NCBI RefSeq assembly: GCF_030499515.1
Contig: NZ_JASTWJ010000001.1
Span: 2,522,001 to 2,586,000, forward strand
From: Streptomyces sp. DT2A-34
Lineage (GTDB): Bacteria > Actinomycetota > Actinomycetes > Streptomycetales > Streptomycetaceae
DNA: 64,000 nucleotides
Reading direction: 5' to 3'
Notes under the pieces: model-generated
What the model was told of the DNA's origin: nothing
Seen by the model: only the letters and a program-made list of their open reading frames with translations
The model's database searches: none
Program-made: the position numbers and the translations under genes
Part shown: in pieces, positions 29,713 to 37,694 of the stretch
Layout: the number at the start of each line of letters is the position of its first letter
How positions within the stretch are numbered: position 1 is the stretch's first letter

Positions 29713-30612
29713 ATGGCTTTCGAACCGCCGCAGCGTCTGGTCAGGGCGCTCGGTGAGACGGCACCGGACGGTGACGACTGGTTGGAGAAGCTGCCGCAGG
29801 CGGCCCACCAGGCCGTCGCGCTACGCGAGTTGACCGTTGAGCGGGTGCAGGTGCCGGGCGGCCGCAGCAGCCTGGTGGTGCTGGTACGGCGCCCGGACGG
29901 CACTCCCGCCGTGCTGAAGCTGGCCCCGCCCCGGGCCCGTCCGGAGAGCGAGCGGGCGGCGCTGGCGCACTGGGGTGGCGTGGGCGCCGTACAACTGCTC
30001 GACGAGCCTTCCGTCGAGGGTGTGCTGTTGCTGGAGCGGCTTCACCCGGATGTGTCGGTGCGGTCGTTGCCGGAGGCGAAGGCGCTGCTGGAGGCGGCGG
30101 GGACGCTGCGGCGGCTGTGGGTGGAGCCCCCTGGTGAGCATCCCTTCGAGACCGTCGCCGGGCGGACGGGTCGGCAGGCCGAGGCGATGCGGGCGACTGC
30201 GTCTGCGGATGCCGAGGTGACGGCGCTCGTCGACGCCGCGCTTGCCGCGCGCGAGGAGTTGTTGGCCGCGCCGCCTGAGCGGCGGTTGCTGCATGGGACG
30301 TTTCGGCAGAGCAAGGTGCTGGCCGGGGAGCGGATGCCGTGGCTGGCGGTGGGGCCGGATCCGGTGGTGGGTGAGTGCGCGTTCGATCTGGCTCGGCTGG
30401 TGCGGGATCGGGTGGAGGATCTGATTGCCTCGCCTTCGGGGGCGGCGACTACGCGGCGGCGGGTCAAGCGGCTTGCGGAGTCGTTGGAGGTGGATCAGGA
30501 CCGGTTGCGGGGGTGGACGCTGTTTCGGGCCGTGGAGTCCGGGGTGCGGGCGGTCAGGGTTGGGCGGCCGAAGGATGCTGAGTTGTTGTTGGAGTTTGCC
30601 GGGTGGCTTTGA
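29713..30612 (+). CDS. Aminoglycoside phosphotransferase-like protein with degenerate active site
   Basis: A 299-aa protein from ATG 29713. The fold is that of APH/choline kinase-type enzymes: ATP-site Lys K69 (PAVLKL), a hinge region, then the catalytic-loop equivalent LLHGTFRQSKVL and AVGPDPVVGECAFDLARLV. In active relatives these read HGDxxxxNVL and IDPxxxxGDPAFDLA. Here the catalytic Asp is T196, the metal-binding Asn is K201, and the second metal Asp position is occupied by V213-G214 (a D216 follows). Kinase activity is therefore doubtful. It may be a regulatory pseudokinase. No antibiotic-resistance role should be assumed. Confidence 0.75.
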   Translation: MAFEPPQRLVRALGETAPDGDDWLEKLPQAAHQAVALRELTVERVQVPGGRSSLVVLVRRPDGTPAVLKLAPPRARPESERAALAHWGGVGAVQLLDEPSVEGVLLLERLHPDVSVRSLPEAKALLEAAGTLRRLWVEPPGEHPFETVAGRTGRQAEAMRATASADAEVTALVDAALAAREELLAAPPERRLLHGTFRQSKVLAGERMPWLAVGPDPVVGECAFDLARLVRDRVEDLIASPSGAATTRRRVKRLAESLEVDQDRLRGWTLFRAVESGVRAVRVGRPKDAELLLEFAGWL

Positions 30613-30627
30613 GGAGCCCCGCGCCCC

Positions 30628-30837
30628 TTAGGGGGTTGGGCTCGCCATCAGCTTCAAGGCCAGCGCAGGACAGTCCGTCGCTGCTCTGCGTGCTCGTTTG
30701 ACCGTTCTGGCGGGGACGGGAGTGTCGGCGACGAACGGGTAGCCCCACTCGTCCAGCGTGATGTGGTCCGGCAGGAGTTCCGCACACAAACCGTGGCCCT
30801 CGCAGGACGTCCAGTCGATGTCGATCCGCTGGTCCAT
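30628..30837 (-). CDS. Small ferredoxin ([3Fe-4S] type)
   Basis: A 69-aa ferredoxin from ATG 30837. Cysteines lie in CEGHGLC and TDCPALAL, a three-Cys pattern (CX5C...CP) as in actinobacterial P450-type [3Fe-4S] ferredoxins. The middle EWGYPFVADTPVP is typical. It is the last gene of the redox operon, starting 1 bp after the NuoF-like stop. It probably passes single electrons between the NuoF-like flavoprotein and the membrane cytochrome; a nearby P450 gene, the usual partner of such ferredoxins, is absent from the window. Confidence 0.88.
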   Translation of the reverse strand: MDQRIDIDWTSCEGHGLCAELLPDHITLDEWGYPFVADTPVPARTVKRARRAATDCPALALKLMASPTP

Positions 30838-30838
30838 G

Positions 30839-32054
30839 TCAGGTCTCCTGGGGTACGGGCAGTAGCGGCGTGCGGTCGGTCGCGGTGCAGAAGCCGCTTG
30901 CGTGGGCGTCGAGTTCGGGCGCGAAGGTCGTCAGGGCGCTGCGGACCAGGCGGACCGTGCCGTCGGGGTGGTGGCAGGCGCCGCGGCCCTCCACCAGGCC
31001 GGCCCAGCGGGCCACGTCGGTGCGGGTGCTGCCCTGGGGCCCGGCGGTGGCCAGGGTGGCGAAGGCGGCGGCGATGCGGGGCAGGCCGTTGAGGCAGGGG
31101 CCGCACTGGCCGGCCGACTGGAGGGCCAGGTGGCGCAGCACTCGGGAGGTTTCCGCGAGGCCGCAGCGGTCGGCGGGGAGGGCGGCGAGGACACCGGCGC
31201 CCAAGTGCGCCGAGTCCACGGTGAGTCGGGCCGCATCGGCGGCCGGGATCCAGGTGCCGTGGTAGCCGCCGAGCAGGACGGCCGACATGCCGTCGAGGGG
31301 CAGCAGCCGGTGCAGCGGCATACCGAACGGGGCCTCCAGGACCCGGGGTCCGCGTCCCGGCACATGCACCGTGCACAGGGCGCTGCCGGGCTGGGCAGGG
31401 GTGCCGGCGGAGCGGAACCAGTCGGCGCCGTAGCGGGCGATCAGGGCGAGGTGGGACAGGGTCTCGACGTTCTGGACCAGGGTCGGGGCCCGGTGGACGC
31501 CGCGTTCGCGAACCGGCGGGCTCTGGTACGTGGGCAGGGCGGCGCCTGACGAGACGTACCGGACGAGGGCCGAGGACTCGCCGGACAGGAACCGTTTGGG
31601 GAGCCGTACGACTCGCACGGGCACGGGGTCGTACCCGCTGGCCGAGGGCCGACTCGAGGTAGGACGCGCCGTCCTCCACCGCCAGATGGGCTTCCCCCGC
31701 GCCGACCGCGGCGGCGGCCAACTGCAGGCCGTCCAGGACGAGATGGGGTGACAGGCGCAGCAGCGTCCGGTCCTTGCGGCTCGCGGGCTCGCTCTCGGCG
31801 CCGTTGGCCACGACGACCGGCGTACGGCCCGAGCGCCGGCCCGCCTCGGTCACCGACAGCAGCTTGCGGTAGACGGGGAACGCCGCTCCCCCGCGACCGG
31901 TGAGGCCGGACTCGGCGACCTCCCGCAGCAGGCCGGCGGGATCGCCGTACGGCACGGGGCCGTAGCGCTTTTCGTGCGTGGTGAAGTCGGCCGGGGCGCC
32001 GCCGGGGGCGAGCAGCCGGGGGGACATGTGGACGTCGGTGAAGGTCATGGTCAC
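30839..32054 (-). pseudogene. NuoF-like NADH-binding flavoprotein gene, interrupted by a +1 frameshift
   Basis: The first part, from GTG 32054 (AAGGAG upstream), shows FMN/NADH-site motifs GRGGAAFPVYRKLL and NGAESEPASRKDRTLLRLSPHL. Near 31634-31636 the frame shifts: CAGCGGGTACGACC has one more G than needed to continue as QR-YDPVPVRVVRLPKRF. The second part continues in another frame to 30839 with APTLVQNVETLSHLALI, an SLBB-like region and an Fe-S segment (QSAGQCGPCLNG and GACHHPDG). The first of the usual NuoF cysteines (ESCGxC) is Ala here. If intact it would be about 404 aa. A natural inactivating mutation and a sequencing error in a G-run cannot be told apart. Both ends overlap neighbouring genes. 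Confidence 0.85.
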
Positions 32055-32632
32055 GGTCGGGCTCCTTCAGCCGTGCGGAGCAGGGCGGCGGGCGTGCGGC
32101 GGGCGGCGCGTGCGGAGTGGGCGAGGCGGAGACCGAAGGCGGTGACCACGGCGGCCACGCAAGCGACGGTGAGCCAGGTCATCCAGTCGCTGCCGGTGTC
32201 CGTGCCGATGCCGACGCCGTGGATCAGGGCGATGGGCCAGGAGGCGTACGCCAGCCAGTGCACGGCCCGCCAGGTGCGGTGGCCGACGCGTTCCCGCAGG
32301 AGGCTGGTGACCAGTACCGCGAGCATCAGGTCGAAGGCGACCGTGCCCAGGCCCAGCCACAGGGGCTGGTGCTCGGAGGCGAAGGGGACGAGGACGTCGA
32401 GGACGGTGATGTCGACGTAGTCGTCGATCACCGCGAACGCGATGTGCGGGGCCAGGAAGGCCGTGGCGGAGAGGGAGAGGGTGCGGTGGAGGGTGACGGT
32501 GCCGAAGCGGGGCAGGCCGGGGATCCTTCCGCGCAGGCGTACCGCGATGCCGAGCAGGACGACGACCGTGAACAGGACCAGGCAGACGGCGCCGGTGGCG
32601 CGGTTGGCGTACCAGAGGGTTTCGGAGGTCAT
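32051..32632 (-). CDS. Ferric reductase-like transmembrane cytochrome
   Basis: A 193-aa integral membrane protein from ATG 32632, overlapping the apbE stop (ATGA); its own stop overlaps the next GTG (GTGA). Hydrophobic helices include AVCLVLFTVVVLLGIAVRL, LHRTLSLSATAFLAPHIAFAVI, LGTVAFDLMLAVLVTSLL, VHWLAYASWPIALIHGVGIGT and WLTVACVAAVVTAFGLRL. The histidines LHR, APH, RAVHW and LIHG lie within or beside helices and can be haem b ligands, as in the ferric-reductase/YedZ-like domain. It probably carries electrons across the membrane between the ferredoxin/NuoF-like proteins and an outer-face flavin. Confidence 0.88.
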   Translation of the reverse strand: MTSETLWYANRATGAVCLVLFTVVVLLGIAVRLRGRIPGLPRFGTVTLHRTLSLSATAFLAPHIAFAVIDDYVDITVLDVLVPFASEHQPLWLGLGTVAFDLMLAVLVTSLLRERVGHRTWRAVHWLAYASWPIALIHGVGIGTDTGSDWMTWLTVACVAAVVTAFGLRLAHSARAARRTPAALLRTAEGARP

Positions 32633-33597
32633 GCGGCCGGCTCCGGATCGGAGGCGGCAGCGGTCGGCCAGCCCGGTGTCGTGACCACGGTCCCGTCCTG
32701 CGCGACCAGCCGTGCCGGGAGGCCCAGCCGCGTCAGCCGGCGCTCCGCGCCCGCGCCCTTCACCAGGGCCGCCGTGCTCGCCGCGTTGGCGTCGGCGCAG
32801 GTGGCCGCGGCGACCGAGACGGTGCGCCAGGGCGAGCGGACGGGCAGGCCGGTGCGCGGGTCGACGATGTGGTGGAGGGCGTGGCCGCCGCGGCGCCAGT
32901 TGCGGGCCGCCGTGCCCGAGGTCGCGAGGCCTCCGCTGTGCAGGCCCACCGTGGCGTACGGCCCTTGCGTGGGCGTCTCGTCGACCGGGCCCGTGACGTC
33001 CTGGACGCGGATCTGCCAGCCGCCCGCCGGGGGTTCGCCCGCGACGGCCGTGTCGCCGCCGAGGCTCACGAGCACTCCGCAGCCGGCCGCTTCGGCGAGC
33101 ATCGCGGCGGCCCTGTCGGCCGCCCAGGCCTTGGCCGTGGCGCCCAGGTCCAGGCGGACCCCGGCCGGGACGCTGACCGTGCCGGTCTCCCGGTCCAGCC
33201 GCACCTGACGCCGGCCGGGAGCGCGCCGCACCCTCAGCCGTACCGGCCGGTCGTCCTCGCTGACCAGGGTGAAGTCCCGGTCGTAGCCGATCACTTCCAT
33301 CGCCGAGCCGACCGTCGGGTCGACGTCGCCGTCCGTGGTCTCGGCCGCGCGCAGGGCGACCGCGAGGGCCTCGGCGAGCAGGGGGCTGACCCTGACCGGG
33401 CGGCCTGCCGAGTCGTCGAGGGAGGCGAGTTCCGAGTCCGTACGGAAGCGGCTGCACGCGGCGTCGACCTCGGCCAGGTGCCGGGCCAGGAGGAGGTTGC
33501 AGGAGTCCAGCAGTGCCGGGTCGGTGACGACGAGCCGGACGCTCGTGCCGAGGGCACGCCAGTCGGTGGCGGCGGTCGTGCGCAGGGCTGTGCTCAT
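32629..33597 (-). CDS. apbE: FAD:protein FMN transferase
   Basis: A 322-aa protein from ATG 33597, sharing one base with the stop of the Ser-rich gene (TGATG). Family motifs are LGTSVRLVV, VDPTVGSAMEVIGYD, LDLGATAKAWAADRAA, VSLGGDTAVAG, HSGGLATSG and HHIVDPRTGLP. ApbE splits FAD and attaches FMN by a phosphoester to Ser or Thr of an exported or membrane target, in a motif of the type Dxx(S/T)GA(T/S), using Mg2+. No signal peptide is obvious, so the compartment is uncertain. Its target should be encoded nearby, and the directly coupled upstream gene ends in DSASGAS. Confidence 0.95.
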   Translation of the reverse strand: MSTALRTTAATDWRALGTSVRLVVTDPALLDSCNLLLARHLAEVDAACSRFRTDSELASLDDSAGRPVRVSPLLAEALAVALRAAETTDGDVDPTVGSAMEVIGYDRDFTLVSEDDRPVRLRVRRAPGRRQVRLDRETGTVSVPAGVRLDLGATAKAWAADRAAAMLAEAAGCGVLVSLGGDTAVAGEPPAGGWQIRVQDVTGPVDETPTQGPYATVGLHSGGLATSGTAARNWRRGGHALHHIVDPRTGLPVRSPWRTVSVAAATCADANAASTAALVKGAGAERRLTRLGLPARLVAQDGTVVTTPGWPTAAASDPEPAA

Positions 33598-34004
33598 CAC
33601 GACGCCCCCGAGGCGGAGTCGGCGGAGCCGCTGCCGGAGGTCAGGCCGGAGGAGGACGAACTCGACGAGGACGAACTCGATGAGGAGGAGTCCGACGCGG
33701 AGGAGTCCGACGCGGAACTGCTCGATGAGGACGAGGAGTTGTCGGTCGACGAGGAGTTGTCGGTCGACGATGTCGAGGACGTCGATTCCGTGCCGCCGCT
33801 CGACGTGCTGCTGGAAGTGCTCGTGCTGCTGGAGCTGCTCGACCCCGCGCTGCCGCTCGCCGTCGTGTCGGCGTCCGTCTGCATGGTGCCGATCAGGGCG
33901 AAGACCCCCGCGGTGGCCGCGAGCGTGATCGCCACCGCGGTCGCCGCCGTGCGCTGTGCTCCTCTGCGGACCGCTGCCGCGGCGCCTCTTTCCCTGGTAC
34001 GCAA
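33597..34004 (-). CDS. Membrane-anchored Ser-rich protein ending in a flavinylation-like motif
   Basis: A 135-aa protein, probably from TTG 34004 (GGAGG upstream). Residues 1-18 are basic, 19-41 form one transmembrane helix (TAATAVAITLAATAGVFALIG), and 45-135 are an extracytoplasmic tail more than half Ser. The last seven residues are DSASGAS, which fits the Dxx(S/T)GA(T/S) sites modified by ApbE, whose gene is translationally coupled. No FMN-binding (PF04205-like) fold is visible, unlike known small targets. Tandem DNA repeats (15 and 18 bp) within the tail suggest expansion. The opposite strand reads as an acidic frame but lacks gene features. That this is an FMN carrier is inference. Confidence 0.75.
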   Translation of the reverse strand: MRTRERGAAAAVRRGAQRTAATAVAITLAATAGVFALIGTMQTDADTTASGSAGSSSSSSTSTSSSTSSGGTESTSSTSSTDNSSSTDNSSSSSSSSASDSSASDSSSSSSSSSSSSSSGLTSGSGSADSASGAS

Positions 34005-34021
34005 GACCGTTCCCCTCCGTA

Positions 34022-34036
34022 GTGACGCTCTGTCAC
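34022..34036 (-). promoter_or_regulatory. Inverted repeat GTGAC-N5-GTCAC upstream of the redox operon
   Basis: A symmetric 5-bp half-site pair lies 18 nt before the TTG start of the first operon gene, where an operator or leader hairpin could act. No matching regulator gene is adjacent. Statistical support for so short a repeat is weak. Confidence 0.35.
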
Positions 34037-34072
34037 GTCCTACGGTCGGGGAACGGCCTGAGGAATAGCTGT

Positions 34073-34126
34073 GAGGCGCCTTTAGGCCCCCGGAGAAGAT
34101 TCTGAGGGGTTCCTTTAAGGCGCCTC
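34073..34126 (-). terminator. Inverted repeat downstream of proS
   Basis: GAGGCGCCTT at 34073-34082 pairs with AAGGCGCCTC at 34117-34126. It begins 9 bp beyond the proS stop, so it may end the proS transcript. The 34-nt loop is long for a terminator, and each arm contains its own GGCGCC palindrome. Confidence 0.5.
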
Positions 34127-34134
34127 CGGCGGTA

Positions 34135-35838
34135 CTACGCCGTCAGGCGAGCGATCGCCTCGTCCACCGTGAGCTCCTCGCGCTCACCGGTCCTGCGGTC
34201 CTTGAGCTCGACGACGCCCTCGGCCGCGCGCCGCCCGGCCACCAGGATCTGCGGTACGCCGATCAGCTCCGAGTCGGTGAACTTCACGCCCGGCGAGACG
34301 CCCGCCCGGTCGTCGCACAGGACGCGCAGACCGGCCGCGGAGAGCTTCTCGGAGACGTCGAGGGCGAGTTCGGTCTGCAGGGCCTTGCCCGCGGCGACCA
34401 CGTGGACGTCGGCCGGGGCGACCTCCGCGGGCCAGCACAGGCCCTTGTCGTCGGCGGTCTGCTCGGCGAGGGCCGCGACCGCGCGGGAGACGCCGATGCC
34501 GTAGGAGCCCATGGTGACGCGGACCGGCTTGCCGTTCTGGCCGAGGACGTCGAGCTTGAGGGCGTCGGCGTACTTGCGGCCCAGCTGGAAGATGTGGCCG
34601 ATCTCGATGGCGCGGTCGAGCTTGAGGCCGGTGCCGCAGTTCGGGCAGGGGTCGCCGTCCTGCACGACCACGACGTCGACGTACTCGCCGACCTCGAAGT
34701 CACGGCCGGCGACGACGTTCTTGGCGTGGGTGGCGTCCTTGTTGGCGCCGGTGATCCAGGAGGTGCCGGGGGCCACGCGCGGGTCGGCGATGTACTTGAC
34801 CTTCTCGCCCAGGCCCTGCGGGCCGACGTAGCCGCGGACCAGGTCCGGGCGGCCCGCGAAGTCCGCCTCGGTGACCATCTCGACGACGGCCGGGGCGAAG
34901 TGGGCCTCGACCTTGTCCATGTCGACCTCGCGGTCGCCGGGAACACCGACGGCGACGATCTCGCCGTCGACCTTCACCAGGAGGTTCTTGAGGGTGGCGG
35001 AGGCCGGGACGCCGAGGTGGGCGGCGAGGGTCTCGATGGTGGGGGTGTCCGGGGTGGGGATCTCTTCGAGAGCGGCCACGCCGTCGGCGTCCACCGGCTT
35101 CAGCTCGTACGCGACCGCCTCGGTGTTGGCCGCGAAGTCGCAGTTCGGGCAGTCCGCGAAGGTGTCCTCACCGGCGCCGGCCGGGGCGAGGAACTCCTCC
35201 GACTTGGAGCCGCCCATCGCGCCGGCGGTGGCGGCGCAGATGCGGTAGTCGAGGCCGAGGCGCGCGAAGATCTTCTGGTACGCCTCGCGGTGCAGGGCGT
35301 AGGACTGGGCGAGGCCCTCGTCCTCGGTGTCGAAGGAGTAGGAGTCCTTCATGAGGAACTCGCGGCCGCGCAGGATGCCGGCCCGGGGACGGGCCTCGTC
35401 ACGGTACTTGTGCTGGATCTGGTAGAGGATGACCGGCAGGTCCTTGTAGGAGGATGCCTGGTCCTTCACCAGCAGGGTGAAGATCTCCTCGTGGGTGGGG
35501 CCGAGCAGGTAGTCGCCGCCCTTGCGGTCCTTGAGCCGGAACAGTTCCTGGCCGTACTCGTCCCAGCGGCCGGTCGCGTCGTACGGCTCGCGCGGCAGCA
35601 GCGCGGGGAGCAGCACCTCCTGGGCGCCGATCGCGTCCATCTCCTCGCGGACGATGCGCTCGACGTTGGCGAGGACCCGCTTGCCGAGGGGCAGCCACGA
35701 CCAGATGCCGGCCGCCGTGCGGCGGACGTAGCCGGCGCGGACGAGCAGCTTGTGGCTGAGGACCTCGGCGTCCGCCGGGTCGTCGCGCAGCGTCTTCGCC
35801 ATCAACTGGGACATGCGCTGGACCGGTGCGTTCGCCAT
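34135..35838 (-). CDS. proS: Prolyl-tRNA synthetase (bacterial type)
   Basis: A 567-aa class II synthetase from ATG 35838. The catalytic core includes [80 protein letters not shown] and [16 protein letters not shown]. Between motifs 2 and 3 is the editing insertion domain (INS) with a CPNC pair, and the anticodon-binding domain follows at about 475-567. It charges tRNA-Pro and edits mischarged alanine. It stands alone between the redox operon and an acetyltransferase gene. Confidence 0.98.
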   Translation of the reverse strand: MANAPVQRMSQLMAKTLRDDPADAEVLSHKLLVRAGYVRRTAAGIWSWLPLGKRVLANVERIVREEMDAIGAQEVLLPALLPREPYDATGRWDEYGQELFRLKDRKGGDYLLGPTHEEIFTLLVKDQASSYKDLPVILYQIQHKYRDEARPRAGILRGREFLMKDSYSFDTEDEGLAQSYALHREAYQKIFARLGLDYRICAATAGAMGGSKSEEFLAPAGAGEDTFADCPNCDFAANTEAVAYELKPVDADGVAALEEIPTPDTPTIETLAAHLGVPASATLKNLLVKVDGEIVAVGVPGDREVDMDKVEAHFAPAVVEMVTEADFAGRPDLVRGYVGPQGLGEKVKYIADPRVAPGTSWITGANKDATHAKNVVAGRDFEVGEYVDVVVVQDGDPCPNCGTGLKLDRAIEIGHIFQLGRKYADALKLDVLGQNGKPVRVTMGSYGIGVSRAVAALAEQTADDKGLCWPAEVAPADVHVVAAGKALQTELALDVSEKLSAAGLRVLCDDRAGVSPGVKFTDSELIGVPQILVAGRRAAEGVVELKDRRTGEREELTVDEAIARLTA

Positions 35839-35909
35839 GGTTCTCGTACTCCTGCTGGTTTGGGTTATGGCAGGAGGTTAGCCGGGGGGTACGGGGCGGT
35901 GGAAATCGG

Positions 35910-36476
35910 TTATCGGCGGCGCAGCGGCAGAGGGGCGCCCATCACGGCGTACGGCTTGGGGGCGCTGGGGAAGAGGACCTGGCGGGCGAGGTCCTGGTAG
36001 CCGAGGGAGCGGTAGAGGCCGCGGGCCGGGCTTTCGACGTCGATCGCCGAGAGGATCGAGCGGGGTTCGGTGGCGCCGTCCGTGATCGTGGTGATCAGGG
36101 AGCGGCCGACGCCTCGGTTCTGGTAGCGCGGGTGGACGTGGAGTTCCGTGATGACGAAGGAGTTGTCGAGCCAGTCGTCGTAACCCTGGGCTCGGAGGTA
36201 GGGCTCCACGACGGTGGACCACCAGTGGGTGCGGTCATTTGGCATGCCGTACACGAACCCGACGAGGCGCCCGGCGGTGGTGGCGCCGAGGGAGCGGGCG
36301 CCTGGGTAGGTCATGTGGCGCAGGACGATTTGGCGGCGTACGGCTACCTCGTCGGGGCCCAGGCCGAAGGCGACGGCTTGGACGGCCAGGGCCTCATCGA
36401 CTCGGGCTGAGAGGTCCAGGGGGGCGATCACGATGTCGTCGGGCCGGCGGCGGTGTCCGTGACCGGGAAGGCGCAT
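35910..36476 (-). CDS. GNAT family N-acetyltransferase
   Basis: About 188 aa from ATG 36476. The acetyl-CoA site is visible in ITELHVHPRYQNRGVGRSLITTI (the RxxGxG/A loop as QNRGVG), followed by LSAIDVESPARGLYRSLGYQDL, a typical end of a GNAT domain. The frame is open for 36 more codons upstream, but those lie across a dispersed intergenic repeat and have no ribosome-binding site. The substrate is unknown. It is transcribed towards proS with a 71-bp gap to it. Confidence 0.85.
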   Translation of the reverse strand: MRLPGHGHRRRPDDIVIAPLDLSARVDEALAVQAVAFGLGPDEVAVRRQIVLRHMTYPGARSLGATTAGRLVGFVYGMPNDRTHWWSTVVEPYLRAQGYDDWLDNSFVITELHVHPRYQNRGVGRSLITTITDGATEPRSILSAIDVESPARGLYRSLGYQDLARQVLFPSAPKPYAVMGAPLPLRRR

Positions 36477-36520
36477 GTGGGGAGCGTACAGGGGGCTACA
36501 GGTTGTAGTTCGGCCGCGGG

Positions 36521-36582
36521 TTGGGCTGGTCTCGCCCACGCGGCGGAGCCGCATATCGATACAGTCCCGCGCCCCTTGCGGC
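36521..36582 (-). repeat. Dispersed intergenic repeat, copy A
   Basis: Core on the plus strand: GCTGGTCTCGCCCACGCGG, then CGGAGCCGCATATCGATA, then CAGTCCCGCGCCCCTTG. The same element recurs at 37575-37636 and, inverted, at 56726-56780, always outside genes. The GCGGCGGAGCCGC part can fold into a small hairpin. Confidence 0.85.
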
Positions 36583-36585
36583 ACT

Positions 36586-37434
36586 TCAGAACAGGACGCT
36601 CATGAATGCGCCGACCTCTTGGAAGCCCACCGTGGTGTACGTCCTTCTCGCCGCCGTGTTGAAGTCGTTGACGTAGAGGCTGACCACCGGGGCGACATCC
36701 GCCAAGGCGTAGCGCAGTACGGCCGCCATTCCGGGGGCCGCCAGGCCCTGGCCTCGGTACTCCGGGGCCACCCACACGCCCTGGATCTGGCAGGCCCTGT
36801 CCGTCGCGGCGCCGATTTCCGCCTTGAAGACGACCTTGCCGTTCTGGTCGAGGCGGGCGAAGGAGCGGCCGGAGCCCACGAGTTCGGCGACGCGGGCCTG
36901 GTACAACAGCCCGCCGTCGCCTGCCAGCGGCGATACGCCGACCTCCTCGGTGAACATCGCCACGCACGCCGGCATGATCGTCTCCATCTCGTCCTTGCGG
37001 ATGCGGCGGACGTACGGATCCGGGGTGATGTCGGCGGGCATGCGGTCGGTGACCATGAGGGGCTGGTGGCGGCGGACCTCGCGGGCCGGGCCCCAGCTGG
37101 GCTCCAGCAGGCGCCACAGCTGGGCGGTGGATTCGGCGGGGCCGACGATGGAGGAGCAGCGGCGGCCCGCGCGCCGGGCCCGGTCGGCGAAGGCCCGTAC
37201 CGCCCGTGGGGTGGCGCAGATCGGGACGAGGTTGGCGCCCGCGTAGCACAGGGATGTCAGCATGCCGCCGTCGTACCAGCCCCACATCTCGCCGCCGAGG
37301 CGCCAGGGGTCGAGGCCGGCGATCTGGACACGGGACGTCACGAAGGCGTTCGCGACCGGCTCGCGGTCGAGGACGGCGAGCGCGGCGTCCAGGTCGCTCG
37401 GTTCGAGCACCCGTGAGGTGGTCTGGGTCAACAC
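36586..37434 (-). CDS. GNAT acetyltransferase with DUF4081-type N-terminal domain
   Basis: 282 aa from GTG 37434, with GTGAGG about 8 nt upstream. The N-terminal half (VLEPSDLDAALAVLDREPVANAFVTSRV...GGEMWGWYDGG) resembles the DUF4081 domain found fused to GNAT enzymes in actinobacteria. The C-terminal half is a GNAT domain with IQGVWVAPEYRGQGLAAPGMAAVLRYAL and SLYVNDFNTAARRTYTTVGF. The acyl acceptor is unknown. The gene lies just downstream of ispG, a common Streptomyces order. Upstream extension of the frame crosses repeat copy B and is not coding. Confidence 0.88.
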   Translation of the reverse strand: MLTQTTSRVLEPSDLDAALAVLDREPVANAFVTSRVQIAGLDPWRLGGEMWGWYDGGMLTSLCYAGANLVPICATPRAVRAFADRARRAGRRCSSIVGPAESTAQLWRLLEPSWGPAREVRRHQPLMVTDRMPADITPDPYVRRIRKDEMETIMPACVAMFTEEVGVSPLAGDGGLLYQARVAELVGSGRSFARLDQNGKVVFKAEIGAATDRACQIQGVWVAPEYRGQGLAAPGMAAVLRYALADVAPVVSLYVNDFNTAARRTYTTVGFQEVGAFMSVLF

Positions 37435-37574
37435 GTACGGGGCCTCACGCTGGGGTTCTGCTGATCCCCGCACTGTACCTGCGGAAGCTGAGCCACGCCG
37501 CCCCTCGGCTGCGCCGCTGGGCCGGACGCCTACGAGCTCGGGCCGCTCCGAGAGGTTGGCGACTGCGGGTGGGT

Positions 37575-37636
37575 GGGGGCTGGTCGCGCCCACGCGGCGG
37601 AGCCGCAGATCGATACAGTCCCGCGCCCCTTGGGGG
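37575..37636 (-). repeat. Dispersed intergenic repeat, copy B
   Basis: Reads GCTGGTCGCGCCCACGCGG, CGGAGCCGCAGATCGATA, CAGTCCCGCGCCCCTTG, differing from copy A at only a few positions. It lies in the ispG-acetyltransferase gap (37435-37694), which otherwise contains nothing recognised. Confidence 0.85.
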
Positions 37637-37694
37637 ACTGCGGCCCCCACATCCCATCCGGCGTTTGAGGACGAGGCCCGTTCAGGGCCGAACC

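Noticed and set aside
29713-30612. An antibiotic-resistance kinase
   Set aside because: The fold resembles aminoglycoside phosphotransferases, but the catalytic Asp and metal ligands are missing.
30839-31624. The second half of the NuoF-like protein as an independent gene starting at GTG 31624
   Set aside because: It starts in the middle of a continuous NuoF-like sequence and has no ribosome-binding site. A frameshift explains both halves better.
32869-34068. A plus-strand frame encoding an acidic protein opposite apbE and the Ser-rich gene
   Set aside because: Its acidic repeats are the complement of Ser codons. The minus-strand frame has a transmembrane helix, a ribosome-binding site and coupling to apbE.
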